Source: Comamonas sp. (GTDB taxonomy: Bacteria; Pseudomonadota; Gammaproteobacteria; Burkholderiales; Burkholderiaceae_C). From it: DNA of 64,000 bases. The notes under the pieces are model-generated. The model searched no databases. It was not told the origin of the DNA and saw only the letters and a program-made list of their open reading frames with translations. Shown piece after piece: positions 15,737 to 25,526 of this stretch. Within the stretch, counting starts at the first letter, position 1. Each line of letters opens with the position of its first letter. The stretch lies in the NCBI GenBank assembly GCA_021166775.1, contig JAJPEQ010000004.1, forward strand, positions 62,001-126,000, read 5' to 3'. A program made the translations under genes and the position numbers.

Positions 15737-15768
15737 GGGAAGCGTCTCCTGTCGTGGTTGGAAAGAAA

Positions 15769-17067
15769 TCAGTATCCCAGCTTGGCCGGAAGCCAGAGCG
15801 AAATTTGCGGGAAGGCGATGACGAGCAGCGTGGCCAGCGTCATCGCCAGCACCATCCAGAGCACCCAGCGCGTGGTCGATTCCATGCGCACCTGGGCGAT
15901 CTTGGAGGACACCATCAGGTTCACCGCCATCGGCGGCGTGAACTGGCCGATCGCGATGCACAGCACCAGAATGGTGCCGAACCACACCACGTCCCACTGG
16001 TAATGCCGCAGGATGGGCATCATCAGGGGCACGAAGATCAGCATGATGGAGATGCCGTCGAGGAACATGCCCATGATGAGCAGCAGCACCAGGATGCAGC
16101 CCATCACGCCCCATTCGCCCAGGCCGGAATGGACGATGGCGTTCGTCACCGGATCGATCACACCCAGCGTGGAGAGCGAGAACGCGAAAATGCCCGCGAG
16201 CGAGACCACGATGAGGATCACGGCGGAGAGTTCGCCCGCCTCGCGCAGGATCTCGTAAAGATCGCGCAGGCCGATGGTGCGGTGCACCACCATGCCGACG
16301 AACAGACCGTAGAACACCGCCACCACGGCTGCTTCGGTCGGCGTGAACCAACCCATGCGCATGCCGCCCAGGATCACCACGGGCGCGAGCAGCCCCCACG
16401 AGGCTTCGCGCAGGCTTCTCCAGAACGGCGGGCGCGGCTCGCTCGCTTCGTTCCGCCCCATCTTGTGCTTGCGCGACAGCCACACCGCCGGAATGATGAG
16501 CGCCAGGCCCGCGAGCACGCCGGGGAACATGCCCGCGGCAAAAAGCGCGGGCACCGACGCGCCCGAGACCAGCACCGAATAGACGATGAAGGCGATCGAC
16601 GGCGGAATCAGGATGTCGGTCGACGCCGCCGCCGCCACCACGCTGGCTGAAAACGCCGCCGGGTAACCCGCGCGGCTCATCGCGGCGATCATCACGCCGC
16701 CCACCGCCGCGGCCGTGGCCGGGCCCGAGCCCGAGATGCCGCCCATGAACATGGCCACCGAAATCGCCACCAGCGGCAGCATGCCCGGCCCGCGCCCGAC
16801 GATAGCCACGGCGAAATTCACCAGGCGCAGCGCCACGCCCGAGCGGTCGAAGATCGAGCCCACGAGCACGAACATGGGAATGGCCAGCAGCGGGTATTTG
16901 CCCAGCCCGGCGTAGAAGTTCTGCGGCACCGCGAGCAGCCCGAACCACTGCGCGTCCTGGTTGGCCAGCGCGATCGCCGCCGCGCCCGCCAGGCCCAGGG
17001 CCGCGCCGATCGGCACGCCCAGGAACATGAAGACGACGAAGGCCGTGAACAGCAGCGTCGCGATCAC
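15769..17067 (-). CDS. dctM: TRAP transporter large permease subunit (DctM family)
   Basis: A 432-residue polytopic permease of about twelve helices that drives solute import with a sodium or proton gradient. Characteristic stretches include FLGVPIGAALGLAG, MGGISGSGPATAAAVGGV, DILIPPSIAFIVYS and GMFLDGISIMLIFVP. The GTG start at 17067 was chosen because it overlaps the stop of dctQ as GTGA (17064-17067); the upstream open frame is not family-like. Translation coupling with the small subunit fits a 1:1 complex. Confidence 0.9.
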   Translation of the reverse strand: MIATLLFTAFVVFMFLGVPIGAALGLAGAAAIALANQDAQWFGLLAVPQNFYAGLGKYPLLAIPMFVLVGSIFDRSGVALRLVNFAVAIVGRGPGMLPLVAISVAMFMGGISGSGPATAAAVGGVMIAAMSRAGYPAAFSASVVAAAASTDILIPPSIAFIVYSVLVSGASVPALFAAGMFPGVLAGLALIIPAVWLSRKHKMGRNEASEPRPPFWRSLREASWGLLAPVVILGGMRMGWFTPTEAAVVAVFYGLFVGMVVHRTIGLRDLYEILREAGELSAVILIVVSLAGIFAFSLSTLGVIDPVTNAIVHSGLGEWGVMGCILVLLLIMGMFLDGISIMLIFVPLMMPILRHYQWDVVWFGTILVLCIAIGQFTPPMAVNLMVSSKIAQVRMESTTRWVLWMVLAMTLATLLVIAFPQISLWLPAKLGY

Positions 17068-17618
17068 GGTGCGCGCTCCTCGTCCCGGGCGAGGTACTGC
17101 GCATCGCTCTGGCGCGAACGCCTGCGGTACAGACCGATCGCGCGCGCCGACATCAGCGCCGAGAGCAGGGGCAGCCAGATCGAGTACCACCACTGTGGCA
17201 CGCCGATGCCCGGCGAGGTTTCCTCATAGCGCCAATCGTCCCAGACCATGCGCACGCTGATCACCGCGATGAAGGCAAAGAGCAGCGCCACCAGCGCCGC
17301 GCCCAGTTGCGCCAGGCGCCTGCGCCGCGCGGCCGAGCCGCTTTCGGCAAAGAATTCGATGCGGATGTGCGTGTCGCGCGCCACCGCGGCCGAGCCGCCG
17401 ACCATGGCGAGCACGATCATCAGGAAGACCGAGATTTCCTCCGTCCACGCAAACGAGGCATCGGTGAAATAGCGCACCAGCACATTGGCGAAGGTGATCA
17501 GCGCCAGCAGCGCCATGGTGACCACGATGCACGCATCGTCGAACCGCAGTGAACGCGGTTCGCCGTCGGGGGTGCGGCGGTGGGTGTGCTGCGGCTCGTC
17601 GGTCGGTTCAGAAGACAT
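17064..17618 (-). CDS. dctQ: TRAP transporter small permease subunit (DctQ family)
   Basis: A 184-residue membrane protein with four predicted helices after a charged N-terminal tail of about 28 residues. ITFANVLVRYFTDASFAWTEE and HIRIEFFAE are the usual DctQ signatures: the first helix followed by an F-x-W-x-EE motif, then an amphipathic segment. It is the first gene of the transporter/E1 operon and is 115 bp from the divergent LysR-type regulator at 17734. The promoter for the minus-strand unit must lie in that gap. Confidence 0.88.
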   Translation of the reverse strand: MSSEPTDEPQHTHRRTPDGEPRSLRFDDACIVVTMALLALITFANVLVRYFTDASFAWTEEISVFLMIVLAMVGGSAAVARDTHIRIEFFAESGSAARRRRLAQLGAALVALLFAFIAVISVRMVWDDWRYEETSPGIGVPQWWYSIWLPLLSALMSARAIGLYRRRSRQSDAQYLARDEERAP

Positions 17619-17733
17619 CGATGTGCATTCAGAGGGTACGGTCCTGCCGTGCGTTTGCGTGAAGCCGGAGAGCTATTCTGCACGTAAACGGCGGCGTGCC
17701 GAGTCACGGCGGGCTGACTGGATAATGCGCGCC

Positions 17734-18687
17734 ATGGAAACCAAATGGCTCGAAGATTTCGTCAGCCTGGCTGAAACGCGCAGTTTCAGCCGCTCGGCGC
17801 AACTGCGCCACGTGACGCAGCCGGCGTTCTCGCGCCGCATCCAGGCGCTGGAGGCCTGGGCCGGAACCGACCTCGTGGATCGCACGTCCTACCCCACGCG
17901 CCTGACGGCCGCGGGAGACACGCTGTACGACCAGGCGCTGGAAGTGCTGCAGACGCTGCAGAACACGCGGGCCGTGCTGCGCGCGCATACCGCGCCGAGC
18001 GACGACGTGATCGAATTTGCCGTGCCGCACACGCTCGCGCTCACCTTCTTTCCCTCGTGGGTGACGAGCTTGCGCAAGGGTTTCGGGCCGCTCAAGAGCC
18101 GTTTGATCGCACTGAACGTGCACGACGCGGTCGTGCGCCTGATGGAAGGCAGCTGCGATGTGCTCATCACCTACCACCACCCTTCGCAGCCGCTGCAGCT
18201 CGATCCGCAGCACTTCGACATGATCCTGATCGGCGAGGAGCCCCTCGCGCCCTATGCCAGGGCGGGCAGTGATGGCGAGCCCCTGTATCGACTGCCGGGC
18301 ACGACCAGCCATCCGCTGCCGTTCCTGGGGTACGCCCCCGGCGCCTACCTGGGGCGCATGACGGATCTGGTGTTGCGCCAGGCGGGCAGCGCCGTGCATC
18401 TGGACCGCGTCTACGAGACCGACATGGCCGAGGGACTGAAGGCCATGGCGCTCGAGGGCCACGGCATCGCCTTCCTGCCGCACAGCGCCGTGCGGGGCGA
18501 GGTGCGCGCGCGCAAGCTCGCGAGCGCCGCGCCCAAGGACGCTCCTCAGAGCCTGCGCATGGTGATGGACGTGCGTGCCTACCGCAAGAGGCCTTCGCGC
18601 CGCGAGCCGACCAAGACGCTGGCGCAGACGCTGTGGAGCTATCTGCAGAAGCAGGCCGGGTTGCCTCGGGGCGAGGACGATGCCTGA
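17734..18687 (+). CDS. LysR-type transcriptional regulator, likely controlling the TRAP/E1 operon
   Basis: A 317-residue regulator. The N-terminal helix-turn-helix is METKWLEDFVSLAETRSFSRSA followed by RHVTQPAFSRRIQALE, and the remainder is a periplasmic-binding-like effector domain. An in-frame ATG at 17725 is the alternative start; 17734 gives the family N-terminus. Divergent transcription from dctQ with a short shared gap is the standard LysR arrangement, so it probably senses the imported substrate. A T-N11-A type operator is likely in 17619-17733, but I could not single out one convincing site. Confidence 0.85.
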   Translation: METKWLEDFVSLAETRSFSRSAQLRHVTQPAFSRRIQALEAWAGTDLVDRTSYPTRLTAAGDTLYDQALEVLQTLQNTRAVLRAHTAPSDDVIEFAVPHTLALTFFPSWVTSLRKGFGPLKSRLIALNVHDAVVRLMEGSCDVLITYHHPSQPLQLDPQHFDMILIGEEPLAPYARAGSDGEPLYRLPGTTSHPLPFLGYAPGAYLGRMTDLVLRQAGSAVHLDRVYETDMAEGLKAMALEGHGIAFLPHSAVRGEVRARKLASAAPKDAPQSLRMVMDVRAYRKRPSRREPTKTLAQTLWSYLQKQAGLPRGEDDA

Positions 18688-18784
18688 GGCGCCGCCGTCA
18701 GCGCGTGGCGCGCCGGAGTGCGGGCAGGCGGCGAGAACTTTCGCCTGGATGCCGACTCCACGCAGCGCTGCCTGGCGCGCGCCT

Positions 18785-18812
18785 CTTGAAGCGCGGCAGG
18801 CAGTACCCATCT
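18785..18812 (+). promoter_or_regulatory. candidate sigma-32 (heat-shock) promoter of htpX
   Basis: CTTGAA (18785-18790) and CCCATCT (18806-18812) are separated by 15 bases, close to the heat-shock consensus CTTGAA-N13-15-CCCCAT. The predicted start point near 18820 leaves a leader of about 30 bases before the htpX ATG at 18850. htpX is a known heat-shock gene in enterobacteria, which supports the call. Confidence 0.6.
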
Positions 18813-18849
18813 TTCACGGACCTTTTGACGCTCGTCTGGAGCCTTTCAC

Positions 18850-19725
18850 ATGAAACGTATCGTGCTGTTCCTGCTCACCAACATCGCCGTCGTGGCGGTG
18901 CTCGGCGTGGTGGCGAGCCTGCTTGGCGTGAACCGCTACCTCACGGCCAACGGCCTGGACATGACGAACCTGCTGGGCTTTGCGTTCGTCATGGGCTTTG
19001 GCGGCGCCTTCATTTCACTGTTCATGAGCAAGATGATTGCCAAGATGAGCATGGGCGTCACGATCATCAGCGCGCCGCGCAACGCCGACGAGGCCTGGAT
19101 CGTCGAGACCGTGCGCGAGCTCGCCGACAAGGCCGGCGTGCGCATGCCCGAGGTGGGTATCTACGAGGGCGAGCCCAACGCCTTCGCCACCGGCGCGTTC
19201 AAGAATTCGGCGCTCGTGGCGGTGTCCACGGGCCTGCTCTCGGGCATGACGCGCGAGGAAGTGCGCGCCGTGCTCGGCCACGAGATGGCGCACGTGGCCA
19301 ATGGCGACATGGTGACGATGACGCTGATCCAGGGCGTGATGAACACCTTCGTGGTGTTTGCCTCGCGTGCGATCGGCTATGTGGTGGACGGGTTCCTGCG
19401 CCGGGGCGACGACCGCGACAGCGGCCCGGGCATTGGCTACATGATCACGACGCTGGTGCTCGATGTCGTCTTCGGCTTCGTGGCGGCGATCATCGTGGCG
19501 TGGTTCTCGCGCCAGCGTGAGTTCCGCGCGGACGCGGGCTCGGCGCAGCTGCTCGGTCAGACGCAGCCCATGATCAACGCGCTGTACCGCCTGGGCGGCA
19601 TGCAGCCGGGTGAACTGCCCAAGAGCATGCAGGCCATGGGCATCACGGGCGGCATCGGCGCGCTGTTTTCCTCGCACCCGCCGATCGAGCAGCGGGTGGA
19701 GGCACTCAAGGCGCTGCGCGGGTAA
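18850..19725 (+). CDS. htpX: membrane zinc metalloprotease HtpX (M48)
   Basis: A 291-residue inner-membrane protease for quality control of membrane proteins. Two N-terminal helices (about 4-25 and 37-57) precede the catalytic domain. The zinc motif is H144-E-M-A-H148, and the downstream glutamate ligand is in [12 protein letters not shown]; two further helices lie between them. The C-terminus has [13 protein letters not shown], typical of HtpX. Length matches the family. A sigma-32-like promoter is just upstream. The last 20 bp overlap the 3' end of the convergent amidase gene. Confidence 0.95.
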   Translation: MKRIVLFLLTNIAVVAVLGVVASLLGVNRYLTANGLDMTNLLGFAFVMGFGGAFISLFMSKMIAKMSMGVTIISAPRNADEAWIVETVRELADKAGVRMPEVGIYEGEPNAFATGAFKNSALVAVSTGLLSGMTREEVRAVLGHEMAHVANGDMVTMTLIQGVMNTFVVFASRAIGYVVDGFLRRGDDRDSGPGIGYMITTLVLDVVFGFVAAIIVAWFSRQREFRADAGSAQLLGQTQPMINALYRLGGMQPGELPKSMQAMGITGGIGALFSSHPPIEQRVEALKALRG

Positions 19726-21073
19726 GCGCCGCCTCCACGGCCAGCGCGAGCGAGAGCAGGCGCCGGTCGTGCCCGCCCGGGCAGACCAGGCTCAGGCCTA
19801 CGGGCGCGCTGCCTGCAGCGTGAATCGGCAGCGACACGGCGCAGCCATCGAGGAAATTCACCAGGGACGGATTGCGCAGGATCAGCGCGTTGGCGGCGAA
19901 AAACGCCTCGTCGCTGGCCTGAAGCGGCGCGATCTCCGGCGCAACGACGGGCAGCGTGGGCATGAGGAAGGCGTCGTAATCGGCCAGGGCGCGGTGCATT
20001 TCGCCGATCCAGCGCTGGCGTGCGTTCAGCAGGTCGATGTAATCGGCGGCGTTCATGCGGCTGCCCACCATGATGCGCGAGGCCACGCGCGGGTCGTATT
20101 CGTCTTGCTGGTCGGGAAAATAGGGACGATGCCAGGCCCAGGCTTCGGCGTTGGACAGCGTGCCGTGGGTGTGAATCGCGGCCAGTTCATCCAGCGGCTC
20201 CAGCGGCGCGTGCGTGATGCGCGCGCCGGCGCGTTCCAGGCGCGCCAGCGCCAGCTCCCACGCATCGGCCACGGCCGTGTCCATGCCGTCTCGCACCAGG
20301 TTGCCCGGCGCCAGCAGCCGCATGTGCGCAAGCGCGGCCGGCACGGGTTCGGCCCAGGACTCACCCGCGAGGATGCTGTCCAGCAGCGCGCAGCAGCGCA
20401 CCGAGGCCGCGAGGGGGCCGATCGAGTCGAGCGTGGTCGACAGCGGCAGCGCGCCGCCGGTGGGAATGCGCCGTGCGGTGGGTTTCAAGCCGGTGAGGCC
20501 GCACAAGGCGGAGGGAATGCGTACCGACCCACCCGTGTCCGTGCCGATGGCGGCCAGCGCCATGCCGTCGGTCACGCTGATGGCCGCGCCCGACGATGAG
20601 CCCCCCGGAATGCGCCCCGCGCCGTCCCGGCCCCAGGGGTTGCGCGGTGTGCCGTAATGCGGGTTGATGCCGATGCCCGAGAACGCGAACTCCGTCATGT
20701 TGGTGCTGCCCACGATGACCGCGCCCGCGGCGCGCAGGCGTGCGACGACGACCGCATCCTGCGCGGCGGGGACGGTGTCGCGCAGCAGCCGGGAACCCGC
20801 GTGCGTGACCCGGCCCTGAACGTCAAACAGGTCCTTGATCGAGATGGGCAGGCCTTCCATCGGCGAGCGCACGATGCCCGCGGCGCGCAGCAGGTCGCTG
20901 GCGCGGGCTTCGGCCAGCGCGCTGTCGGTGAAGACGTGGGTGAAGGTGACAGGCCCTTCGCCCGAGCCGATACGCTCCAGGGCCGTCTGCGTGAGCTGCA
21001 CGGAGGTGCAGCGGTGGCGGGCAAGTTCCTGGCCTGCTTCGGCGAGCGTGGTCATGGGAGCAAAGGCGGGCAT
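19706..21073 (-). CDS. amidase signature family hydrolase
   Basis: A 455-residue cytoplasmic hydrolase with the Ser-cisSer-Lys triad: K80 ([12 protein letters not shown]), cis-Ser S159 (PGGSSSGA) and nucleophile S183 ([12 protein letters not shown]). The spacing S159 to S183 is 24, as in malonamidase. The start at 21073 has a GAGGA ribosome site; an ATG six codons later is possible. It stands alone, not beside gatB/gatC, so it is more likely a catabolic amidase or allophanate-type hydrolase than GatA of the tRNA amidotransferase. The substrate is not evident. It converges on htpX with a 20-bp overlap. Confidence 0.85.
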   Translation of the reverse strand: MPAFAPMTTLAEAGQELARHRCTSVQLTQTALERIGSGEGPVTFTHVFTDSALAEARASDLLRAAGIVRSPMEGLPISIKDLFDVQGRVTHAGSRLLRDTVPAAQDAVVVARLRAAGAVIVGSTNMTEFAFSGIGINPHYGTPRNPWGRDGAGRIPGGSSSGAAISVTDGMALAAIGTDTGGSVRIPSALCGLTGLKPTARRIPTGGALPLSTTLDSIGPLAASVRCCALLDSILAGESWAEPVPAALAHMRLLAPGNLVRDGMDTAVADAWELALARLERAGARITHAPLEPLDELAAIHTHGTLSNAEAWAWHRPYFPDQQDEYDPRVASRIMVGSRMNAADYIDLLNARQRWIGEMHRALADYDAFLMPTLPVVAPEIAPLQASDEAFFAANALILRNPSLVNFLDGCAVSLPIHAAGSAPVGLSLVCPGGHDRRLLSLALAVEAALTRAAP

Positions 21074-21129
21074 GCGAAATATCCTCGGGCGATGTGCGCA
21101 TCGTAGCGCGCTCGTCGATAATCATGCCC

Positions 21130-21466
21130 GTGAAGCACGCCAGACCGCCGCCGGTGCAAGCTGGGAAACCAGGCACTGGAGGAACGTCCGGACTGCACAG
21201 GGCAGCGTAGCAGCCAACGGCTGTCCACCGCGAGGTGAGGATCAGAGCAACAGAGACGAGTCCCGGGGGAGTGCCGCGAGGCAGACCACCGGGGGTGCAA
21301 CGGGCAATCTCTACGCGCAGCAACACCAAGTAGGCACACGTTGACGGGGCCCCCGGAGTGTGCGGGTAGGTGGCATCGAGCCGGTGGGGCGACCCCCGGC
21401 CCAGATTAATGGCGGTCACATGCGGGCAACCGCATGCACAGAATCCGGCTTATCGGCGGGCTTCAC
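21130..21466 (+). ncRNA. rnpB: RNase P RNA (bacterial type A)
   Basis: The catalytic RNA that trims tRNA 5' leaders. Conserved blocks are present: GGAGGAACGTCCGGACTGC near the 5' part, CAGAGCAACAGAGA in the middle, and CAGAATCCGGCTTAT near the 3' end. The ends are set by the P1 helix: GTGAAGC (21130-21136) pairs with GCTTCAC (21460-21466), extended by CC/GG. A TTTTTT tract follows at 21469-21474 and likely ends transcription. Its 5' end is 56 bp from the divergent amidase start. Confidence 0.95.
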
Positions 21467-21504
21467 ACTTTTTTGGGGCGGTGGCCTCAGCCACCGCTGT
21501 GCGT

Positions 21505-22422
21505 TCAGGCCGCAGGCAGGAAGCCGTCGACCGACAGGTAGCGCTCCCCGGTATCGTAGTTCACTCCCAGCACCCTGGCGCCCTGGGGTAGCTTGGGCAG
21601 TTGCTGTGCGATGGCGGCCAGCGCCGCGCCGGTGGAGATGCCCACGAGGATGCCTTCCTCGCGCGCGCAGCGGCGCGCCCATTCGCGGGCGTCCTCGTCG
21701 GCCACGGTGATCACGCCGTCGATGGCTTTGGTGTCCAGGTTCTTCGGCACAAAGCCGGCGCCCAGGCCCTGGATGCCATGCGGGCCGGCCTGGCCGCCGC
21801 TGATCACGGCCGACTGGCGCGGCTCTACCGCATACGCCTTGAGCTGCGGCCAGTGTGGCTTGAGGACACGGGCCAGCGCCGTGAGGTGCCCGCCCGTGCC
21901 CACGCCGGTGATGATGGCATCCAGCCCTTCGGGGAAGTCGGCCAGCACCTCCTGTGCGGTGGTGCGTGCGTGCGCTTCGATGTTGGCCGGGTTCTCGAAC
22001 TGGTTGAGCATGACGGCACCAGGTGTCTGCTCGGTGAGCTCCTGGGCGCGTGCCACCGCACCGGTCGTCCCTTTTTCCTTGGGCGTGAGTACCAGTTCTG
22101 CGCCGTAGGCCTTGATGAGGCGGCGGCGCTCGACGCTCATGCTCTCGGGCATCACGACGATGAGTCGATAGCCTTTGACGGCCGCGACCATCGCCAGGCC
22201 CACGCCCGTGTTGCCGCTGGTCGGTTCGATGATGGTGCCGCCGGGGTGAAGCTGACCCGATTGCTCGGCCGCCTCGACCATGCCCAGGGCGATGCGGTCC
22301 TTGAGCGAGCCGCCGGGATTGGCGCGTTCGCACTTGAGCCAGACCTCGGCGTCACCGAACAGCCGGTGGATGCGCACGTGCGGGGTGTTGCCTATGGTCT
22401 GCAGGATGGTGTCGGCTTTCAT
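21505..22422 (-). CDS. cysK: cysteine synthase (O-acetylserine sulfhydrylase A)
   Basis: A 305-residue PLP enzyme that makes cysteine from O-acetylserine and sulfide. K41 in NPGGSLKDR binds [22 protein letters not shown] is the substrate loop, and [11 protein letters not shown] and VGISTGAA bind the cofactor phosphate and ring. The N-terminal [16 protein letters not shown] and the length favour CysK over CysM. Downstream, an 8-bp hairpin (21478-21497, GCGGTGGC/GCCACCGC) may protect its 3' end. The 126-bp gap to the upstream minus-strand gene should hold its promoter. Confidence 0.9.
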   Translation of the reverse strand: MKADTILQTIGNTPHVRIHRLFGDAEVWLKCERANPGGSLKDRIALGMVEAAEQSGQLHPGGTIIEPTSGNTGVGLAMVAAVKGYRLIVVMPESMSVERRRLIKAYGAELVLTPKEKGTTGAVARAQELTEQTPGAVMLNQFENPANIEAHARTTAQEVLADFPEGLDAIITGVGTGGHLTALARVLKPHWPQLKAYAVEPRQSAVISGGQAGPHGIQGLGAGFVPKNLDTKAIDGVITVADEDAREWARRCAREEGILVGISTGAALAAIAQQLPKLPQGARVLGVNYDTGERYLSVDGFLPAA

Positions 22423-22548
22423 CGCAAATTCCGAAAAGTCAGAAGAGACTTGGAAGATATAGGCGATTTGGCTAAGGTTTCAGACATTCGCGTCATATGA
22501 ATATGCGCAGGCGGATGCGAGGCAGACCCTGCCGGGCACTGCCAGGAC

Positions 22549-24213
22549 TCAGTCGTTGCCCGGCTGCAAGGAGCGGATGCGCTCCACATGCGCCAGCAGC
22601 GAGCGCTGCGCCAGCGGCCACATGCGCGCGGGCACGTCGTCGTAGGCCAGCGCCACCCATTGCTCCGGCGTGCCGTCGGGCAGCCGCTGCATTGCCGCGA
22701 GCACCTTGGCCTCGCGCGCCAGTCGGTGGGCCTTCAGGTGCGCGATGGCACCGCGCGCATCGCCCAGCACATGGCCGTGCGCGGGCAGGATGAAGGGCAC
22801 GTTCCATAGCACGCACAGCGCATCGAGGCGGTCCAGCGACTCGAGGTAGTCCGTCATGTTGCCGTCGGGCGGGTCCACCACCGTGGTGCTGCCGTTGAGG
22901 ATATGGTCGCCCGAGAACAGCAGGCCGTCCTCGCGCAGCAGCAGGCACAGGTGGTTGGCGGCGTGGCCGGGCGTGTGCACGATCTCAAGCGTATGAGTGA
23001 TATCGCCCTCCAGCCCTTTCCCGGAAAGCGTGAGCAGCTCTCCATTGGATAGCTCTCGGTCGGGTGTGAATTCGCTGTGGGCGCGGGCATGCGGCCCCGA
23101 GGTCAGGCCCAGGATGGGCGGGCGCGGCCGTCCTGCGTGTTCGCACAGCGCCTGCAGCGGCCGGGCGCCCGGGAAGTGATCGGCGTGCGAATGGGTGCAG
23201 ACGATGGCGCGCACGTCGCCACCCGCGGCGCGCCACAGGCGCTCGATGTGCTCGTCGTCACGGGGACCGGGGTCGATCACGATGCAGCCCGTGCCCGGCT
23301 CGCCCACGACGTAGCTGTTGGTGCCGGGGCCGGTCATGGCGCCGGGGTTGGCGGCCGTCAGGCGCTGCACGTTGCGCAGCAGCGGCACGGCGTGGTCGTT
23401 TTGCCAGTCGAGCGCGTGGTGAATCTGTCCATCGGGACACACGAGCGCCAGTTCGCCGTATTCCGCTTCGTGCTCCATGAAGCGCTGTTCATGCCCATGC
23501 TTGAAGCCCGCGCGCGGGCAGCTCGTCCACAGCGGTTTTTCGGTCCGAAGCGCGGCCAGCACCGCATCCACGCCGGGGAAGTCGCGCAGGCGCTCCAGCG
23601 TGCGTATCGTCGGGTAGATCATGAAGAATGTCCCTGCCGCATGGCGCGCGAGGGCGTCGGCGGGGCTGACCCATTCGGGCGCGAACTGCTCGGCGTCGTC
23701 GGCCACCGGGCTCTGGCCTGGTGGCATGCGGGCGACGAAGAAGGGCACGGAAAAGCGTCGTGGCAGATCGCGGTCGGTGTTCCAGTGCGCCAGCAGATGC
23801 ATGGCGTCGGCCGCCAGCGTCAGGCCGCGGGCCGCGCACTGGCTGGAAAAGGGTGCCTTGCGATCCAGAGCCGCCACGTCATGCTCGTCGGCCCAGGTGC
23901 CGTCACCGTGGCGAGCGAGCAGCACGCCGAGCTCTTCAAAACTCTCGCGGATCGCGGCGATCGCCTGGGTCAGCACCTCGCCCGTCTGCCCCGGCCGGTG
24001 GTCGGCCAGACCATGGCTTGCGGCGTCCGCGGCGTCGACACCGCCGCCTGGAAACACGTAGGCACCGGGCGCAAAGCTCGCTCGTGGCGAGCGGCGAGTC
24101 ATCAGGACCTGCAGGCCGGCCTGGGCTTCGTCGCGCAGCAGCAGCACCGTGGCTGCCGGCAGCAGCGCGGCCGGTTCGCGCTGCGGATACAGAATTTGGC
24201 TCGGGCGTGGCAT
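22549..24213 (-). CDS. NUDIX hydrolase fused to a metallo-beta-lactamase-fold hydrolase
   Basis: A single 554-residue frame with two enzymes. The N-terminal NUDIX domain (about 15-215) has a GGGVDAAD start and the core REXXEELG as AIRESFEELGVLL. The C-terminal metallo-beta-lactamase domain (about 300-550) has the zinc motif THSHADHFPGA (about 338), then TPGHAANHL, LFSGDHI and PAHGH, resembling the LACTB2-like RNase group. The start MPRPSQILYPQ at 24213 follows family N-termini. NUDIX domains hydrolyse nucleoside diphosphate-linked compounds (CoA or ADP-ribose in this type). The joint function is not established. The arrangement resembles long proteins annotated simply as MBL-fold hydrolases in Burkholderiales. 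Confidence 0.85.
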   Translation of the reverse strand: MPRPSQILYPQREPAALLPAATVLLLRDEAQAGLQVLMTRRSPRASFAPGAYVFPGGGVDAADAASHGLADHRPGQTGEVLTQAIAAIRESFEELGVLLARHGDGTWADEHDVAALDRKAPFSSQCAARGLTLAADAMHLLAHWNTDRDLPRRFSVPFFVARMPPGQSPVADDAEQFAPEWVSPADALARHAAGTFFMIYPTIRTLERLRDFPGVDAVLAALRTEKPLWTSCPRAGFKHGHEQRFMEHEAEYGELALVCPDGQIHHALDWQNDHAVPLLRNVQRLTAANPGAMTGPGTNSYVVGEPGTGCIVIDPGPRDDEHIERLWRAAGGDVRAIVCTHSHADHFPGARPLQALCEHAGRPRPPILGLTSGPHARAHSEFTPDRELSNGELLTLSGKGLEGDITHTLEIVHTPGHAANHLCLLLREDGLLFSGDHILNGSTTVVDPPDGNMTDYLESLDRLDALCVLWNVPFILPAHGHVLGDARGAIAHLKAHRLAREAKVLAAMQRLPDGTPEQWVALAYDDVPARMWPLAQRSLLAHVERIRSLQPGND

Positions 24214-24254
24214 GGTGTCATTATGTGGACACTGCGCCCGATGCGTGCGGCTCC

Positions 24255-24635
24255 TCAGCTTCGCGGTCGGGCCGTGAGCAGCACCACCAGCGCCGAGACG
24301 AAGTAGAACGCCTGCAGCTCCAGCGCCCAGCCGCCCGAGGAGTTGAGCGTGAGCAGCTGGCTCTGATGCATCAGCACGACGGCGACGATCATGTTGATCA
24401 TCACCAGCAGCGCCGCGGGGACCACGAAGACACCGGCGAGCAGCAGCAGCGGCGCCAGCACTTCCCCGAGATAGACCGCGTAGGCAAAGAACCCGGGCAT
24501 CCCGGCTTTTTCGATCACGCCTACGAGCCATCCGACCCCGCCGCTGATCTTGGCCCAGCCGTGAAACAGCAGGAGCAATGCCAGAACGGTGCGCAAAATG
24601 ACGGCGGCGGCGCGTGGCTGATACAAGGCATTCAT
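24255..24635 (-). CDS. DoxX family membrane protein
   Basis: A 126-residue protein with four predicted helices. LRTVLALLLLFHGWAKI is the DoxX entry motif, and FFAYAVYLGEVLAPLLLLAGV is the central helix pair. The DoxX family includes thiosulfate:quinone oxidoreductase subunits and many uncharacterised envelope proteins, so a specific role cannot be given. It is 41 bp upstream of the NUDIX/MBL gene in the same direction and may be co-transcribed. The 184-bp gap on the other side (24636-24819) is divergent and AT-richer; it must contain promoters in both directions. Confidence 0.8.
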   Translation of the reverse strand: MNALYQPRAAAVILRTVLALLLLFHGWAKISGGVGWLVGVIEKAGMPGFFAYAVYLGEVLAPLLLLAGVFVVPAALLVMINMIVAVVLMHQSQLLTLNSSGGWALELQAFYFVSALVVLLTARPRS

Positions 24636-24819
24636 GGGTGGAACCTCGTGTGCGTTAAAAGGCGGGCCAGGCAGTGGCGACGCAACGGTCGCACGTGCGC
24701 TATCAATTATTGCATGACCTCCCGCCCAGCGTCAGGCGCGCCGCAAGGTTGCCTCAGTAGCCAGCGCATGGTGTATTCCTTAAGATGGCGGCCTGTAGCC
24801 TTTTGCGATTGCCAAGTTC

Positions 24820-25515
24820 ATGACCTCTCCCGCCGTCCCGCCGATCACCGAAGATGATATTGCGCAGTACCTTGCCAACACCCCCGAATTTTTCGAGCGC
24901 CACGCGCCACTGCTCACGAGCATCGTGCTCACCAGCCAGCATGGGCAGCGGGCGGTAAGCCTGATCGAGCGCCAGGCCGAAATGCTGCGCGACAAGATCA
25001 AGGCGCTGGAGGCCCGCATCGTGGAGATGGTGCGCCATGGCAGCGAGAATGCCGCCATCGCCGCCAAGGTGCAGCAGTGGAGCCGTCAGCTGCTGGCGGT
25101 GGCCGATCCCGCGTCGCTCGTTGCGGCGGTGCAGGACGGGGTGCACGCATGGTTTGACGTGCCCAAGTCGGCGCTGCGGCTGTGGGATGTGGCGCCGCCG
25201 TGGGCCGATGCGCCCTGGGCGCAGGACGTGAGCGAGGACGTGCGCTCGTTCGCCTCATCCCTGACCATGCCGTTTTGCGGCCCCAACCTGGGCTTCGAGG
25301 CCATAGGCTGGCTGCCTCAGGCCGCGCAGGTGCGATCGGTGGCCATGCTGCCGCTGCGCTCCGGGGCGATCGACGATGCCACCCAGCCGGCCTTTGGTCT
25401 GCTGGTGCTCGCGTCCGATGATCCGGACCGTTTCGACAGCACCATGGGGACCGAATTTCTCACGCACATGGCGGAACTCGCATCCGCGGCGCTGACGCGC
25501 TTGCGCGCCCGTTGA
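24820..25515 (+). CDS. DUF484 family protein upstream of xerC
   Basis: A 231-residue GAF-like protein. The N-terminal ITEDDIAQYLANTPEFFERHAPLLTSI is the hallmark of DUF484, followed by a helical linker (SLIERQAEMLRDKIKALE) and a GAF-type C-terminal domain ending FLTHMAELASAAL. The family commonly sits directly before xerC, as here, 11 bp away, but its function is unknown. The association suggests a link to chromosome dimer resolution or only historic co-transcription. Confidence 0.9.
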   Translation: MTSPAVPPITEDDIAQYLANTPEFFERHAPLLTSIVLTSQHGQRAVSLIERQAEMLRDKIKALEARIVEMVRHGSENAAIAAKVQQWSRQLLAVADPASLVAAVQDGVHAWFDVPKSALRLWDVAPPWADAPWAQDVSEDVRSFASSLTMPFCGPNLGFEAIGWLPQAAQVRSVAMLPLRSGAIDDATQPAFGLLVLASDDPDRFDSTMGTEFLTHMAELASAALTRLRAR

Positions 25516-25526
25516 GGCCAGGCCCT

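Noticed and set aside
19706-21073. GatA subunit of the tRNA-dependent amidotransferase
   Set aside because: The triad fits the wider amidase family, but gatB and gatC are not adjacent and the sequence between motifs is not GatA-like.
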